Below, piece after piece: positions 18,265-27,083 of a DNA stretch of 64,000 bases. This DNA is from Methylobacterium sp. UNC378MF (GTDB lineage: Bacteria > Pseudomonadota > Alphaproteobacteria > Rhizobiales > Beijerinckiaceae). The stretch is from assembly GCF_900103195.1 (NCBI RefSeq), contig NZ_FMWU01000004.1, positions 124,001 to 188,000 on the forward strand, in the 5' to 3' direction. A program made the translations under genes and the position numbers. Numbering within the stretch: position 1 is the first letter of the stretch; each line of letters opens with the position of its first letter. Under the pieces are notes generated by a model that saw only the letters and a program-made list of their open reading frames with translations, ran no database searches and had not been told where the DNA came from.

Positions 18265-19560
18265 ATGCTCGCGCTCACCATTTTCCTGATCACGCTCGTG
18301 TTCGTCATCTGGCAGCCGAGAGGGCTGGGGATCGGCTGGAGCGCCCTGGCCGGCGCGGCCGCGGCCCTCGCCACCGGCGTGATCCAGCCGGATGACATTC
18401 CGACGGTCTGGCACATCGTGTGGGACGCGACCTTCACCTTTGTCGCGCTGATCATCATCTCCCTGCTCCTCGACGAGGCCGGGTTCTTCCACTGGGCTGC
18501 GCTGCACGTCGCCCGGTGGGGTGGTGGCCGGGGCCGGCGGCTCTTTCCCCTCGTCGTGCTCCTCGGAGCGGCGATCGCGGCGGTGTTTGCCAATGACGGC
18601 GCGGCTCTCCTGCTGACGCCCATCGTGCTGGCGATCCTTCTTCGGCTCGACTTCCCGCCGCCGGCGGCCCTCGCCTTCATCATCGCCTGCGGCTTCGTGG
18701 CGGACAGCACCTCCCTGCCGCTGGTGATCTCCAATTTGGTCAACATCGTCTCGGCCAATTACTTCGCCGTGACGTTCGGCCGATACGCGGCGGTCATGGT
18801 TCCGGTGAACCTCGTCTCGCTCGCGGCGACGCTGGCGGTGCTGGGGGCGTATTTCCAGCACATCATCCCGCCGACCTATCCGATGACCGTCCTCGAGAGC
18901 CCGGCAAGCGCCATCCGTGACCGGCTCGTCTTCCGCGCGGCGTTCCCGCTGCTGCTGATTCTCCTGCTGGCCTATTTCATCACTGCGCCCTTCGACGTAC
19001 CGGTGTCGGTGGTGACTTGTGCCGGCGCTGCGGTCCTGCTGCTGCTCGCGAGACGCGGGCGCGTCATCGGCGTCCGCGCGGTGCTCGCCGGCGCGCCCTG
19101 GCAGATCGTCCTGTTCAGCCTCGGCATGTACCTCGTGGTCTACGGCTTGCGGAACGCCGGCCTGACCCGGGAACTGGCTCTGGGCCTGACTTGGCTCGCT
19201 GGCCACGGTCCCTGGATCGCCACCCTCGGCACCGGTTTCGCCGCCGCCGTTCTGTCGTCGGTCATGAACAACATGCCGAGCGTGCTGATCGGCGCGCTCT
19301 CCATCCAGCAGGCCCCGGACCTTTCGCCCCTGACCCGTGAGCTGATGGTCTACGCCAACGTCATCGGCTGCGATCTCGGACCCAAATTCACGCCGATCGG
19401 CAGCCTCGCGACCCTGCTCTGGCTGCACGTCCTCGCGGCCAAGGGGCAGACGATCACCTGGGGTCAGTACATGAAGGTCGGCCTGATCATCACACCGCCC
19501 GTGCTTCTGATCACCCTGCTGGCGCTGGCAGCCTGGCTGCCGCTGATCAGCCCCAGCTAG
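18265..19560 (+). CDS. arsB: Arsenite efflux permease ArsB
   Basis: Protein of 431 residues with about 12 membrane segments. Family marks include [34 protein letters not shown], and [13 protein letters not shown] in the second half, as in the ArsB/NhaD (IT) superfamily. It exports arsenite, driven by proton motive force in the inner membrane. No ArsA ATPase is present in the window, so it presumably works alone. It is the third gene of the ars operon. Confidence 0.92.
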   Translation: MLALTIFLITLVFVIWQPRGLGIGWSALAGAAAALATGVIQPDDIPTVWHIVWDATFTFVALIIISLLLDEAGFFHWAALHVARWGGGRGRRLFPLVVLLGAAIAAVFANDGAALLLTPIVLAILLRLDFPPPAALAFIIACGFVADSTSLPLVISNLVNIVSANYFAVTFGRYAAVMVPVNLVSLAATLAVLGAYFQHIIPPTYPMTVLESPASAIRDRLVFRAAFPLLLILLLAYFITAPFDVPVSVVTCAGAAVLLLLARRGRVIGVRAVLAGAPWQIVLFSLGMYLVVYGLRNAGLTRELALGLTWLAGHGPWIATLGTGFAAAVLSSVMNNMPSVLIGALSIQQAPDLSPLTRELMVYANVIGCDLGPKFTPIGSLATLLWLHVLAAKGQTITWGQYMKVGLIITPPVLLITLLALAAWLPLISPS

Positions 19561-19567
19561 ATCCGGC

Positions 19568-20764
19568 ATGGCCGCTGAAGGTCGGACCGCTATCATGGCC
19601 ACGCCAACAGCCCGCCGCTGGCCGGTGATCGCGGCCCTCGGCATCGTCGAGATCCTCGCCTGGGGCTCGTCGTTCTACCTGCCGGCGGTGATGGCCGGAC
19701 CCATCGCTGAGAGCACCGGCTGGCCGCTCGCCTGGGTGGTCGGCGGACTGGCCGTCGGCCTCCTCGTCGCAGCTCTCGCCTCGCCGCATGTCGGGGCGGC
19801 AATCCACCGACGCGGCGGGCGGCCGGTCCTCGCTCTGGCCGCGCTGCTGCTCGCGGCGGGACTGACCGTCCTGGCCCTGGCGCCGATCTTACCGGTCTAC
19901 CTCGCCGGCTGGCTGATCCTCGGCGCCGGAATGGCCTGCGGCCTGTACGACCCGGCCTTCGCGACCCTCGGACGCCTCTACGGCGCGACAGCGCGGCCGG
20001 CCATCACAACCCTGACCCTCTGGGGCGGGTTCGCCAGCACCGTATGCTGGCCCCTATCGGCATTCCTCGTCGCGCATGTCGGCTGGCGGGCCGCCTGCCT
20101 CACCTATGCCGCCCTGCACGTCGCGGTGACGCTGCCGCTCGTGCTGGTGATGATCCCGACGGCTCCGGCGCTTCTGGTGGCCGACGAGCGGCACGCCTCG
20201 GATTCCGGGCCCCTGTCAGCCCGGGAGCGCCGGGCCTTCCTGGTGTTCGCAGGCGTCCTGGTTCTCGGCGGCGCGATCATGTCCCAGGTGTCGGTTCACC
20301 TGCTCACCCTGCTTCAGGCCCGGGGCGTGTCGGTCGCCGCCGCCGTCTCCTTCGGAGCGCTGATCGGTCCGGCACAGGTCGGCGCGCGCGTCGCCGAGAT
20401 CTCCCTGAAGGAGCGACATCACCCCCTTTGGACCCTGACGGCGGCCTTCGGCCTGATCGCCCTGGGGCTGTGGCTACTGGCGCTGGGACTACCGGGGGTG
20501 GCGCTCTGGCTGGTGCTCTATGCGGGCGGCAACGGGATCTACTCGATCGCGCGGGGGACGGTACCGCTCGCTCTGTTCGGTCCCCTGCGCTACCCGCTCG
20601 TCGTCGGCCGCCTCGCCCGACCGGCGCTGGCGGCCCAGGCGCTGGCGCCGCCGGCCGGAGCGGTGGTCTTGACCCATGCAGGGCCGGAAGCCCTGTGGTG
20701 GCTGCTGCTCGCGCTGGCGCTCGCCGCCATCGGCCTCATCGGCGCGCTGTGGCGGTTGCGATGA
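19568..20764 (+). CDS. MFS transporter at the end of the ars operon
   Basis: Protein of up to 398 residues with 12 predicted membrane helices and a typical MFS central loop (residues about 200-220). It starts 7 bp after arsB, so it belongs to the operon; an in-frame ATG at 19595 is also plausible. MFS proteins within ars operons include ArsJ (arseno-phosphoglycerate export) and ArsK (As(III)/Sb(III)/organoarsenical export). ArsJ normally pairs with a GAPDH gene, which is absent here, so an ArsK-like role is more likely. This is inference from context. Confidence 0.75.
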   Translation: MAAEGRTAIMATPTARRWPVIAALGIVEILAWGSSFYLPAVMAGPIAESTGWPLAWVVGGLAVGLLVAALASPHVGAAIHRRGGRPVLALAALLLAAGLTVLALAPILPVYLAGWLILGAGMACGLYDPAFATLGRLYGATARPAITTLTLWGGFASTVCWPLSAFLVAHVGWRAACLTYAALHVAVTLPLVLVMIPTAPALLVADERHASDSGPLSARERRAFLVFAGVLVLGGAIMSQVSVHLLTLLQARGVSVAAAVSFGALIGPAQVGARVAEISLKERHHPLWTLTAAFGLIALGLWLLALGLPGVALWLVLYAGGNGIYSIARGTVPLALFGPLRYPLVVGRLARPALAAQALAPPAGAVVLTHAGPEALWWLLLALALAAIGLIGALWRLR

Positions 20765-20804
20765 GGACGGAGCCCGGCCTCAAGCGGTGCCAGCCTTCGC
20801 CCAA

Positions 20805-22094
20805 TTAGCGTATGCCGCCGTCGCTCAGCCGGTACCAGGCGATGATCGCCGAGACGTACAGCCGGTGCAGGGCGTGCAGCGGCAGCGGCGCGATCGGCGT
20901 GAGCGGCAAGGGCAGGCTGTCGGCATTGCCGGTGGCGATGTAGGCGGCCATCGCCCGGCCCATCGCCGACTGGAGACCGACGCCGCGACCCTGGCAGCCG
21001 ATATCGATGAGGAGTCCGGGCGCCGGCTCGTGGAGATGGGGCAGGTAGTCCCGGGTGATCGCGACGCGGCCGCACCAGCGATGGTCGAAGCCGATCCCGT
21101 CGAGCTGAGGGAAGAGCTTGCCGACGATCCGTTCGAGATGGGCCCAGTCGGCGGGACTGCGCGGCTCCCGGAACGGTCCGCGGCCACCCATCAGCAGGCG
21201 ACCGGTATGGTCGAGCCGGAAGTAGAGCAGGAGCTTCCTCGTGTCCGAGGAGACGTGGCCTTCGGGCAGGATCGAGCGCCGCAGGTTGTCGGAGAGCGGT
21301 ACCGTGGCTACCTGGAAGGAATTGGCGGCGATCACCGTCTCGGCGAGGTCCGGCCAGAGGCCGCCGGTGTAGCCGTTGGTGCACAGCACGACCCGATCGG
21401 TGGTCAATTGTGCCCCCTGCGCCGTCGTGACCGTCCATCGAGATCCGGTCCGCGCGAGGGCGGTGACCGGCGATGCGCCGTGGATCGACGCTCCGGCCTT
21501 CAGGGCCGCCCGGGCGAGCCCGCGGGCGTAGCTCAGAGGCTGGATGGCGCCGCCGCGGCCGTCGAGCCAGCCGCCAAGATAGCGTTCGGTCCCGAGAAGC
21601 CTTTCGGTCTCGGCCTTGTCGAGGACGCGGGTCGGCGCGCCGAGATCGGCCCATTGGGCCGCGCGCCGCGCGACTTCGGCGAGACCGGCCTCGGTATGGG
21701 CGCCCTGGATCCAGCCGGCGCGCCGGTGCGGGACATCCATCCCGTGCCGCGCGATCAGGTCGAACACGACGTCGGCAGTCTCACCGGCGAAACGCGCGAG
21801 CCGCGCGCCGCGCTCACGCCCGAAGCGCGCGACGATGTCGGCGGGATCGTATTTCAGGCCCGGGATGACCTGGCCGCCGTTGCGGCCGGAGCCGCCGTAA
21901 CCGACTTCCCGCGCCTCCAGAACGACCGGCCGGATTCCGCGCTCGGCCAGATGCAGGGCGGTGGACAGGCCGCAGAAGCCGCCGCCCACGATCACCACGT
22001 CGGCCGCACCGGATTCCGCAAGCGGCGGCGTGTCCGGCGCGGGCGCCGCCGTGGTGGCCCAGAGCGAGGGGGCGAGGGGGAACGGTTCGGCCAC
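20805..22094 (-). CDS. FAD-dependent amine oxidoreductase, PuuB/DAO-like
   Basis: Protein of 429 residues. The FAD-binding motif is DVVIVGGGFCGLSTALHLAERG (from about residue 32), followed by YGGSGRNGGQVIPGLKY, the DAO/PuuB-type flavin region. C-terminal IDIGCQGRGVGLQSAMGRAMA closes the Rossmann domain. It likely oxidises a gamma-glutamylated amine or another amine to an aldehyde. It is the last gene of a four-gene operon with an ABC importer (8 bp from the ATPase gene), so its substrate is probably what the importer brings in. Confidence 0.83.
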   Translation of the reverse strand: MAEPFPLAPSLWATTAAPAPDTPPLAESGAADVVIVGGGFCGLSTALHLAERGIRPVVLEAREVGYGGSGRNGGQVIPGLKYDPADIVARFGRERGARLARFAGETADVVFDLIARHGMDVPHRRAGWIQGAHTEAGLAEVARRAAQWADLGAPTRVLDKAETERLLGTERYLGGWLDGRGGAIQPLSYARGLARAALKAGASIHGASPVTALARTGSRWTVTTAQGAQLTTDRVVLCTNGYTGGLWPDLAETVIAANSFQVATVPLSDNLRRSILPEGHVSSDTRKLLLYFRLDHTGRLLMGGRGPFREPRSPADWAHLERIVGKLFPQLDGIGFDHRWCGRVAITRDYLPHLHEPAPGLLIDIGCQGRGVGLQSAMGRAMAAYIATGNADSLPLPLTPIAPLPLHALHRLYVSAIIAWYRLSDGGIR

Positions 22095-22102
22095 GGCGTG
22101 TC

Positions 22103-22834
22103 CTAGAGCGGGTGCAGCACGCGCTGCAGGAAGTCCTGGGTGCGGGGGTTCTGCGGGCGGTTCAGGACCTCGCTGGCCGGCCCCTGCTCGACGAGGCGGC
22201 CGCCGTCGAGGAACAACACCCGGTCGGCGACCTCGCGGGCGAAGCCGATCTCGTGGGTCACGACGATCATCGTCATCCCCTCGTCGGCAAGGCCGCGCAT
22301 GACCCGCAGGACGTCGCCGACCAGTTCGGGATCGAGGGCCGAGGTCGGCTCGTCGAACAGGATCGCCTCCGGTCGCATCGCCAGCGCCCGGGCGATCGCC
22401 ACGCGCTGCTGCTGGCCGCCGGATAGCTCGTTCGGCCGGGCATCCTCCTTGCCCGAGAGCCCCACCCGCGCGAGCAGCGCGCGCGCCCGCTCCTCCGCCT
22501 CCCGACGGGGCTCGCCCTTCACGTGGAGCGGACCCTCGACGACGTTCTCCAGAGCGGTCCGGTTGGCGAACAGGTTGAACCGCTGGAAGACCATGGACAC
22601 CCGGGTGCGGATCGCCTTGATGGCGCGCTTGTCCCGGTCGACCCGCTGGCCGCCGACGCGGATCTCCCCGCCGTCATAGGCCTCCAAGCCGTTGATGCAG
22701 CGCAGGAGGGTCGACTTTCCGGAGCCCGACGGCCCGATGATGCAGACCACCTCGCCCTTGGCGACCTCGGCCGAGACGCCCTTGATCACCTCCAGGGTAC
22801 CGTAGTGCTTGCGGACATTCTCCAGGACGATCAT
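22103..22834 (-). CDS. Polar amino-acid ABC importer, ATPase
   Basis: Protein of 243 residues, full set of motifs: Walker A GPSGSGKST (about 32-40), Q-loop VFQRFNLF, signature LSGGQQQRVAIARAL, Walker B AILFDEPTSALDPE, H-loop VTHEIGFA. This is the GlnQ/HisP class serving polar amino acids and related amines. It overlaps the permease gene by 4 bp. Confidence 0.93.
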   Translation of the reverse strand: MIVLENVRKHYGTLEVIKGVSAEVAKGEVVCIIGPSGSGKSTLLRCINGLEAYDGGEIRVGGQRVDRDKRAIKAIRTRVSMVFQRFNLFANRTALENVVEGPLHVKGEPRREAEERARALLARVGLSGKEDARPNELSGGQQQRVAIARALAMRPEAILFDEPTSALDPELVGDVLRVMRGLADEGMTMIVVTHEIGFAREVADRVLFLDGGRLVEQGPASEVLNRPQNPRTQDFLQRVLHPL

Positions 22835-23484
22835 CGATGCCGTCCCTTCGCCTCGAGGTGTCGAACAAGCAGGATCAGCGGCAGGCTGAGCGCGAGGTAC
22901 ATCAGCGCGACCATCGTGTAGACGCTGGTGTTCTTGAAGGTCGACGACGCGATCAGTTTGCCCTGGAGCGCGAGTTCCGCGACCGTGATGGTCGAGGCCT
23001 GCGACGAATCCTTGAGCATCATGATCATGATGTTGCCGTATGGCGGCAGCGCGATCCGGATCGCCTGCGGCAGGATCACCCGCCGCATGGTCAGCCCCCA
23101 GCCCATGCCGATCGACAGTGCCGCCTCGACCTGCCCGCGATCCACCGCCTCGATGCCGGCGCGGAAGTTTTCGGCCTGGTAGGCCGAGTAGGCGATGCCG
23201 AGCCCGATGATCGCCGCCTGGACCGCGGTGAGCGACAGGCCGAAATCGGGCATGACGAAGTAGATGTAGAACAGCTGCACGATGATCGGGATGCCGCGCA
23301 GGATGTTGATCATCACCGCGCTGAAGCCGGCCAGCACCGCGATGCCGGAAACACGCATCATCGCCCAGACCAGTCCGAGCAGGGTGGAGACCACCAGGGA
23401 GGCGAGGGTGATCAGGACCGTGAGCTGCACGCCCTGGAGCAAGATCGGCAGGTATTCATGGGCGTCGGCGAGGAACTCGCGCAT
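22831..23484 (-). CDS. Polar amino-acid ABC importer, permease
   Basis: Protein of 217 residues with about five membrane helices. The BPD-permease EAA loop is seen in YSAYQAENFRAGIEAVDRGQVEAALSIGMG. One permease gene is present, so the complex is likely a homodimer. It is 18 bp downstream of the binding-protein gene and overlaps the ATPase gene. Confidence 0.92.
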   Translation of the reverse strand: MREFLADAHEYLPILLQGVQLTVLITLASLVVSTLLGLVWAMMRVSGIAVLAGFSAVMINILRGIPIIVQLFYIYFVMPDFGLSLTAVQAAIIGLGIAYSAYQAENFRAGIEAVDRGQVEAALSIGMGWGLTMRRVILPQAIRIALPPYGNIMIMMLKDSSQASTITVAELALQGKLIASSTFKNTSVYTMVALMYLALSLPLILLVRHLEAKGRHR

Positions 23485-23502
23485 CGAATTGAGGGCCGAA
23501 GC

Positions 23503-24279
23503 TCAGGACTTGTCCGCCGAGGGCGGAAGGCCCCACTTGGTCAGGATCGCCTGAAGCGTCCCGTCGGACTTCAGCTTGGCGAGCGCCTTGTCGATCTTGG
23601 CCAGAAGCTCGGAATCGGTCTTGCGGACGCTCAGGCCAACAGAGGCGACGACGGTCGGCTTGAAGGTCTCGACCAGGCGGACGCCGGGAAACAGCCCCTG
23701 TTTGACGTAATAGGCGAGAATAGGGGCGTCGGCGAAGCCGGCCTTCAGGCGCCCGGAATTCACGTCCCGGATAATGTCGGGGATCGTGTCGTAGATCTTC
23801 ACCTCGCCGAACAGGCCAGACTTCTTCAGCGGCTCGACGAAGGCGGTGCCGACCTGGGCGCCCACGGTCTCACCCTTCAGGTCGGCGAAGGATGTGTAAT
23901 CCTTCGTGTCGGTCTTCGGGACGATCAGCCCCTCGCCATAGGTGTAGACAGGGGCCGAGAAGGCGACGACTTCCTTGCGCTGCGGCGTGATGAACATCGC
24001 CGCCGAGATGATGTCGATCTTCGAGGCGGTGAGCGCCGGGATCAGCGTCGAGAATTGCAGCGGCTCCACCGCGACCGTGAAACCCGCCTCCTTGCCGACT
24101 GCATTGACGAGGTCGACCATCACGCCCTGAATGGTATTCGTCTTGGTGTCGAGGAAGGTGAAGGGCAGGCCGGTTGGCGTCGCACCGACCTTCAGGGGCT
24201 GCGCGCTGACGGTACTCCCGAGAAATCCGAGAAGCAGCGCCGACGACAGACACAGCTTGGCCAACCGTCTTCTCATCAT
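23503..24279 (-). CDS. Polar amino-acid ABC importer, periplasmic binding protein
   Basis: Protein of about 258 residues, SBP_bac_3 family. Signal peptide MMRRRLAKLCLSSALLLGFLG with cleavage near VSA-QP. Body: PTGLPFTFLDTKTNTIQGVMVDL, IISAAMFITPQRKEVVAFS, and GFADAPILAYYV. The start is one of two adjacent ATGs (24279 or 24276) behind GGGAG. First gene of the minus-strand operon; two TTTCA-N6-TGAAG sites lie between it and the divergent regulator. Confidence 0.9.
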   Translation of the reverse strand: MMRRRLAKLCLSSALLLGFLGSTVSAQPLKVGATPTGLPFTFLDTKTNTIQGVMVDLVNAVGKEAGFTVAVEPLQFSTLIPALTASKIDIISAAMFITPQRKEVVAFSAPVYTYGEGLIVPKTDTKDYTSFADLKGETVGAQVGTAFVEPLKKSGLFGEVKIYDTIPDIIRDVNSGRLKAGFADAPILAYYVKQGLFPGVRLVETFKPTVVASVGLSVRKTDSELLAKIDKALAKLKSDGTLQAILTKWGLPPSADKS

Positions 24280-24327
24280 GCCGCTCCCATGAGGTGCCCG
24301 GATCGTACGGCGAAAGCCTGCGCCCGA

Positions 24328-24343
24328 TTTCATTCTCGTGAAG
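24328..24343. promoter_or_regulatory. Candidate XRE-cupin operator, site 1
   Basis: TTTCA-N6-TGAAG, 49 bp upstream of the binding-protein start. Identical in both half sites to site 2, whose start is 50 bp further right. An overlapping perfect repeat ATTCT-N5-AGAAT sits at 24332-24346. Confidence 0.45.
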
Positions 24344-24377
24344 AATACCGCACGTTTTCGATATCGACGCAAGCGAC

Positions 24378-24393
24378 TTTCACGTGCATGAAG
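24378..24393. promoter_or_regulatory. Candidate XRE-cupin operator, site 2
   Basis: Second TTTCA-N6-TGAAG, 24 bp before the preferred GTG start of the regulator. The 50-bp spacing (about five helical turns) and near-palindromic halves fit a dimeric HTH repressor acting on both divergent promoters. Confidence 0.45.
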
Positions 24394-24416
24394 GGACACC
24401 CGAGAGGCAGAGTGGT

Positions 24417-25040
24417 GTGACGGTGAGCATCCCCCAAGGCGCAGCAACGGGTCCGGAACCGGTCGACCGGGCCGTGGGTCAGCGCCTGCGCAGCCTGCGA
24501 CGGGCGCGGGGGCTCTCGCTCGAAGCGGTCGCGTCCAGCACCGGCCTGTCGATCGGCTTCATCAGTCAGGTGGAGCGGGGCCTGTCGTCGCCCTCGCTCC
24601 GGGTGCTGGCGCTGCTCGCGGACATGCTGCAGATCGGGATCGGCGGCCTCTTCGAGCCCGGCCCGGACGCGCCCGATCCGGACCCGATCGTGGTGTTCCG
24701 GAAGGACCGGCCTGAACTTCAGCTCTGGCGCGCCGGCATCACCAAGCAGTTGCTGACCCCGCCCGGGGGCACGCAGGGGATGAGCCTGTTCCACATGGTG
24801 CTGAAGGCCGGGGCGAGCACCGGCGACGAGTTGTTCAGCCACGATGGCGAGGAAGCCGGTCTCGTCCTGGAGGGGCGCCTGACCCTCGTGGTCGAGGCAC
24901 GCACGCTTCAGCTCGCGGAAGGAGACAGCTTCCGCTTCGAGAGCCGGCGGCCGCACCGCTTCAGCAATCCCGACCCGCGCGGCCGGACTGTCGTGCTGTG
25001 GGTCAACGTCCTCGGTCCAGCGCCGTCGGCGCAGAGCTGA
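24417..25040 (+). CDS. XRE-family regulator with C-terminal cupin (PuuR-like)
   Basis: Protein of about 207 residues. N-terminal HTH: VGQRLRSLRRARGLSLEAVA and STGLSIGFISQVERGLSSPS. C-terminal cupin (about 100-205) has SHDGEEAGLVLEGRL and RFESRRPHRFSNP. This architecture is shared with PuuR, which represses polyamine catabolism. GTG 24417 (GAGAGG 9 nt upstream) is preferred; the in-frame GTG at 24384 would place the start inside operator site 2. Divergent from the ABC/oxidase operon, which it probably controls. Confidence 0.85.
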   Translation: MTVSIPQGAATGPEPVDRAVGQRLRSLRRARGLSLEAVASSTGLSIGFISQVERGLSSPSLRVLALLADMLQIGIGGLFEPGPDAPDPDPIVVFRKDRPELQLWRAGITKQLLTPPGGTQGMSLFHMVLKAGASTGDELFSHDGEEAGLVLEGRLTLVVEARTLQLAEGDSFRFESRRPHRFSNPDPRGRTVVLWVNVLGPAPSAQS

Positions 25041-25058
25041 CCGGGTTTCGCCCGGTCA
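25038..25058. terminator. Hairpin after XRE-cupin gene
   Basis: Perfect 8-bp stem TGACCGGG/CCCGGTCA with a 5-nt loop starting at the stop codon. No T-run. It lies between convergent genes. Confidence 0.4.
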
Positions 25059-25137
25059 TCGCGCTCCGAGAACAGCCGCCAGAGGGACCGGCGCCCTCGC
25101 TGTCGCGAAGCCTCTGGGGCCGGCCCTGTGGAGCGCG

Positions 25138-26469
25138 TCAGTTGCTCAGCCGGACAGAGGCGAGGGTGGTGCTGAACAGCTTGAGCATGGCTGCGGTGAT
25201 GTCGCCGCCCGACGCGACCGGGAAATACATATTGTCCGATGCGCAGGCCTGCAGCGCCGGGCCGATCTTCGATTCGTAGGGTTTGACGTATCGATTGTAG
25301 AAATCGTTGTCGTACAGCGGCAGATACTGCGTGTAAATGATACCGATTTTGACGTTCCTGTTCTTCAAAGCCGTACAGGTTGAAGGGCTCAGCGGACCGA
25401 TGAAACGGTCGCTCTGGTATTGGAAGCCGGCGCTTTGATTGGTGACGCTGCCCCCCGTGTCCTCGACTCCGTCGGTGACGAGGAACAGGAAGCGGATCGG
25501 CTTGTCCGGCGTGAGACCGTTGCCGCTGTCCGGAATGGTGGTGTTCATCTTGGCAATTGCGCGTTCGAAATCGGTCTGGTTATCCGACTGATTGTAGTAA
25601 GCGTAGGCAATATCGATATTTGGCGTGGCGTTCTTGATGTTGTTCAGGGTTGGCGTCATCGTCTGGAGCCTCGTCTGAGACACAGAATCGTTGAACGTCC
25701 ACATCTCCATCTGAAATTGCTGCGGCAGCAGCATACTGGCATTCGCCCGGTCGACGAGCGCCGAGACCGCATCCCGCAGAACTTGAATGCGAAGCTTGAT
25801 ATTGTTCTTGAGAGCAATATGATAATTATCGGATAGATTGTCGCCGGTGATGTTGCCCTTGCTATCGAAAGTATGCTGATGGCACGCGAAGGCACACCCA
25901 TTGGTGGCGAGCTTCATATTGCGCACATCCGCATCGGTCGCGGCGAGGCCCATCGACGGCGAATTGTCGAGCAAAAGATAGTAATTAATGTACTGTGAGA
26001 TGTTCCGGGTCGCCGCAGATGTCCCGTTGATGGTCATGGCTGGGATCTGCATCATCGATGCCAGTCCCGTCTTGACGGTCGCCGTGTAGCTGGCGGTCAG
26101 ACTGAGGCTGGACGCCGTGTTGACCGGTGTTCCCGGCGTGAACGAGGTCACCGTGACGCCCGGGACCTTCGCGGCCTCCGCGCGGAACTGCGTCTCCATG
26201 TTCTGCAACGTCGTCGTCGGGATCGTGTTGGTCTTCTGTGACATCACCGCCAGCACGGCGCCGTCGAGGGCCGTGTCGAGCTGGGTCTTCGCGGCGTTGC
26301 GCCGGCCGTAATCGACAGCCGCCGCCGCCGCGAACATGACCGGTAGCGTGACGAGCGCGAAGATCACCGCAACCTGACCGGAACGCGCCCGCGGAAACGC
26401 CGTCGCGGGCCGCTTAAGAATGCGCGTCAACCGGCTCTGGAACACCGACACGGGCCATCCCTCGAACAT
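25138..26469 (-). CDS. TadG-like pilus assembly protein with vWA domain
   Basis: Protein of 443 residues. N-terminal TadE/TadG-type helix: GQVAVIFALVTLPVMFAAAAAVDYGRR (about 31-57). From about 163 a von Willebrand A-like domain begins with LLLDNSPSMG; the DxSxS metal site is Asp168-Ser170-Ser172. FLFLVTDGVEDTGG is a later vWA strand. It is probably anchored in the inner membrane with the vWA domain outside. The ATG overlaps the upstream stop (TGATG), implying coupling; a GTG at 26451 with GAGGGA upstream is an alternative. GC content and codon use are lower than neighbours within the vWA part. Confidence 0.82.
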   Translation of the reverse strand: MFEGWPVSVFQSRLTRILKRPATAFPRARSGQVAVIFALVTLPVMFAAAAAVDYGRRNAAKTQLDTALDGAVLAVMSQKTNTIPTTTLQNMETQFRAEAAKVPGVTVTSFTPGTPVNTASSLSLTASYTATVKTGLASMMQIPAMTINGTSAATRNISQYINYYLLLDNSPSMGLAATDADVRNMKLATNGCAFACHQHTFDSKGNITGDNLSDNYHIALKNNIKLRIQVLRDAVSALVDRANASMLLPQQFQMEMWTFNDSVSQTRLQTMTPTLNNIKNATPNIDIAYAYYNQSDNQTDFERAIAKMNTTIPDSGNGLTPDKPIRFLFLVTDGVEDTGGSVTNQSAGFQYQSDRFIGPLSPSTCTALKNRNVKIGIIYTQYLPLYDNDFYNRYVKPYESKIGPALQACASDNMYFPVASGGDITAAMLKLFSTTLASVRLSN

Positions 26470-27083
26470 CAGTTGTAGACCGGGCAGGCCGCGCCGCCCG
26501 GCATGACGATCTCGTTGGGGGTACGTTCCGACCACGGGACCTGCCGCTTGAAGGTCAGCCCCTGACCACCGAAGATCCACCGGTAGAGCGCGCTTCCGAT
26601 GATCGGCGTGTAAGTCATCGTGACCTCGGCCAGGATGTAGCGGGCGCCGTCGAACTGATAGGCCGCCGGCGTCGCGGGCAATCCGTTGGTTCCGCTGGCC
26701 TGTTTGGCCGGCCGCCCGGTCGCGTTCTGAGGCCAGCTGGAACAGACGAAACCGTTGAGGGTGCCGTTCACCGATTCGACGCCCATGGCGTTGACCACGA
26801 TCTGGAGGCCGGATGCGTCCAGCGGGCGCAGGATCGCGGTCGCAGCACCGGCGATCTTCGCCATGCCGTCCTGCGTGGTCAGGGCGTTGTCCATGCGCCC
26901 GGAGAGATCGCCCAAAGTGCGGGCGAACAGCGTCAGCTTGCGGCTTGTGTCGACGATGCGCGTCAGCTCCGTTGTCCCGAAATACAGGACGATCAGCAGA
27001 GGCAGGACCAGGGCGAACTCGACGGCGGCGACGCCACGCTCATCCTGTCGACAATGTCTCAGGCGCTCCAGCACACGATGCAT
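26469..27083 (-). CDS. TadE-like pseudopilin-family protein
   Basis: Protein of 204 residues. A short basic N-terminus is followed by RGVAAVEFALVLPLLIVLYFGTTEL, the classical TadE-like motif with Glu at position 5 of the hydrophobic stretch. The periplasmic part has two Cys. The ATG (27081-27083) shares its A with the TGA of the preceding gene and has AGGA 8 nt upstream; upstream in-frame ATGs exist but lie inside the neighbouring gene. Confidence 0.8.
   Translation of the reverse strand: MHRVLERLRHCRQDERGVAAVEFALVLPLLIVLYFGTTELTRIVDTSRKLTLFARTLGDLSGRMDNALTTQDGMAKIAGAATAILRPLDASGLQIVVNAMGVESVNGTLNGFVCSSWPQNATGRPAKQASGTNGLPATPAAYQFDGARYILAEVTMTYTPIIGSALYRWIFGGQGLTFKRQVPWSERTPNEIVMPGGAACPVYN

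Noticed and set aside
22837..24420. 527-codon plus-strand open frame across the ABC permease and binding-protein genes
   Set aside because: Asp/Arg-rich shadow; the minus strand has two clear importer genes.
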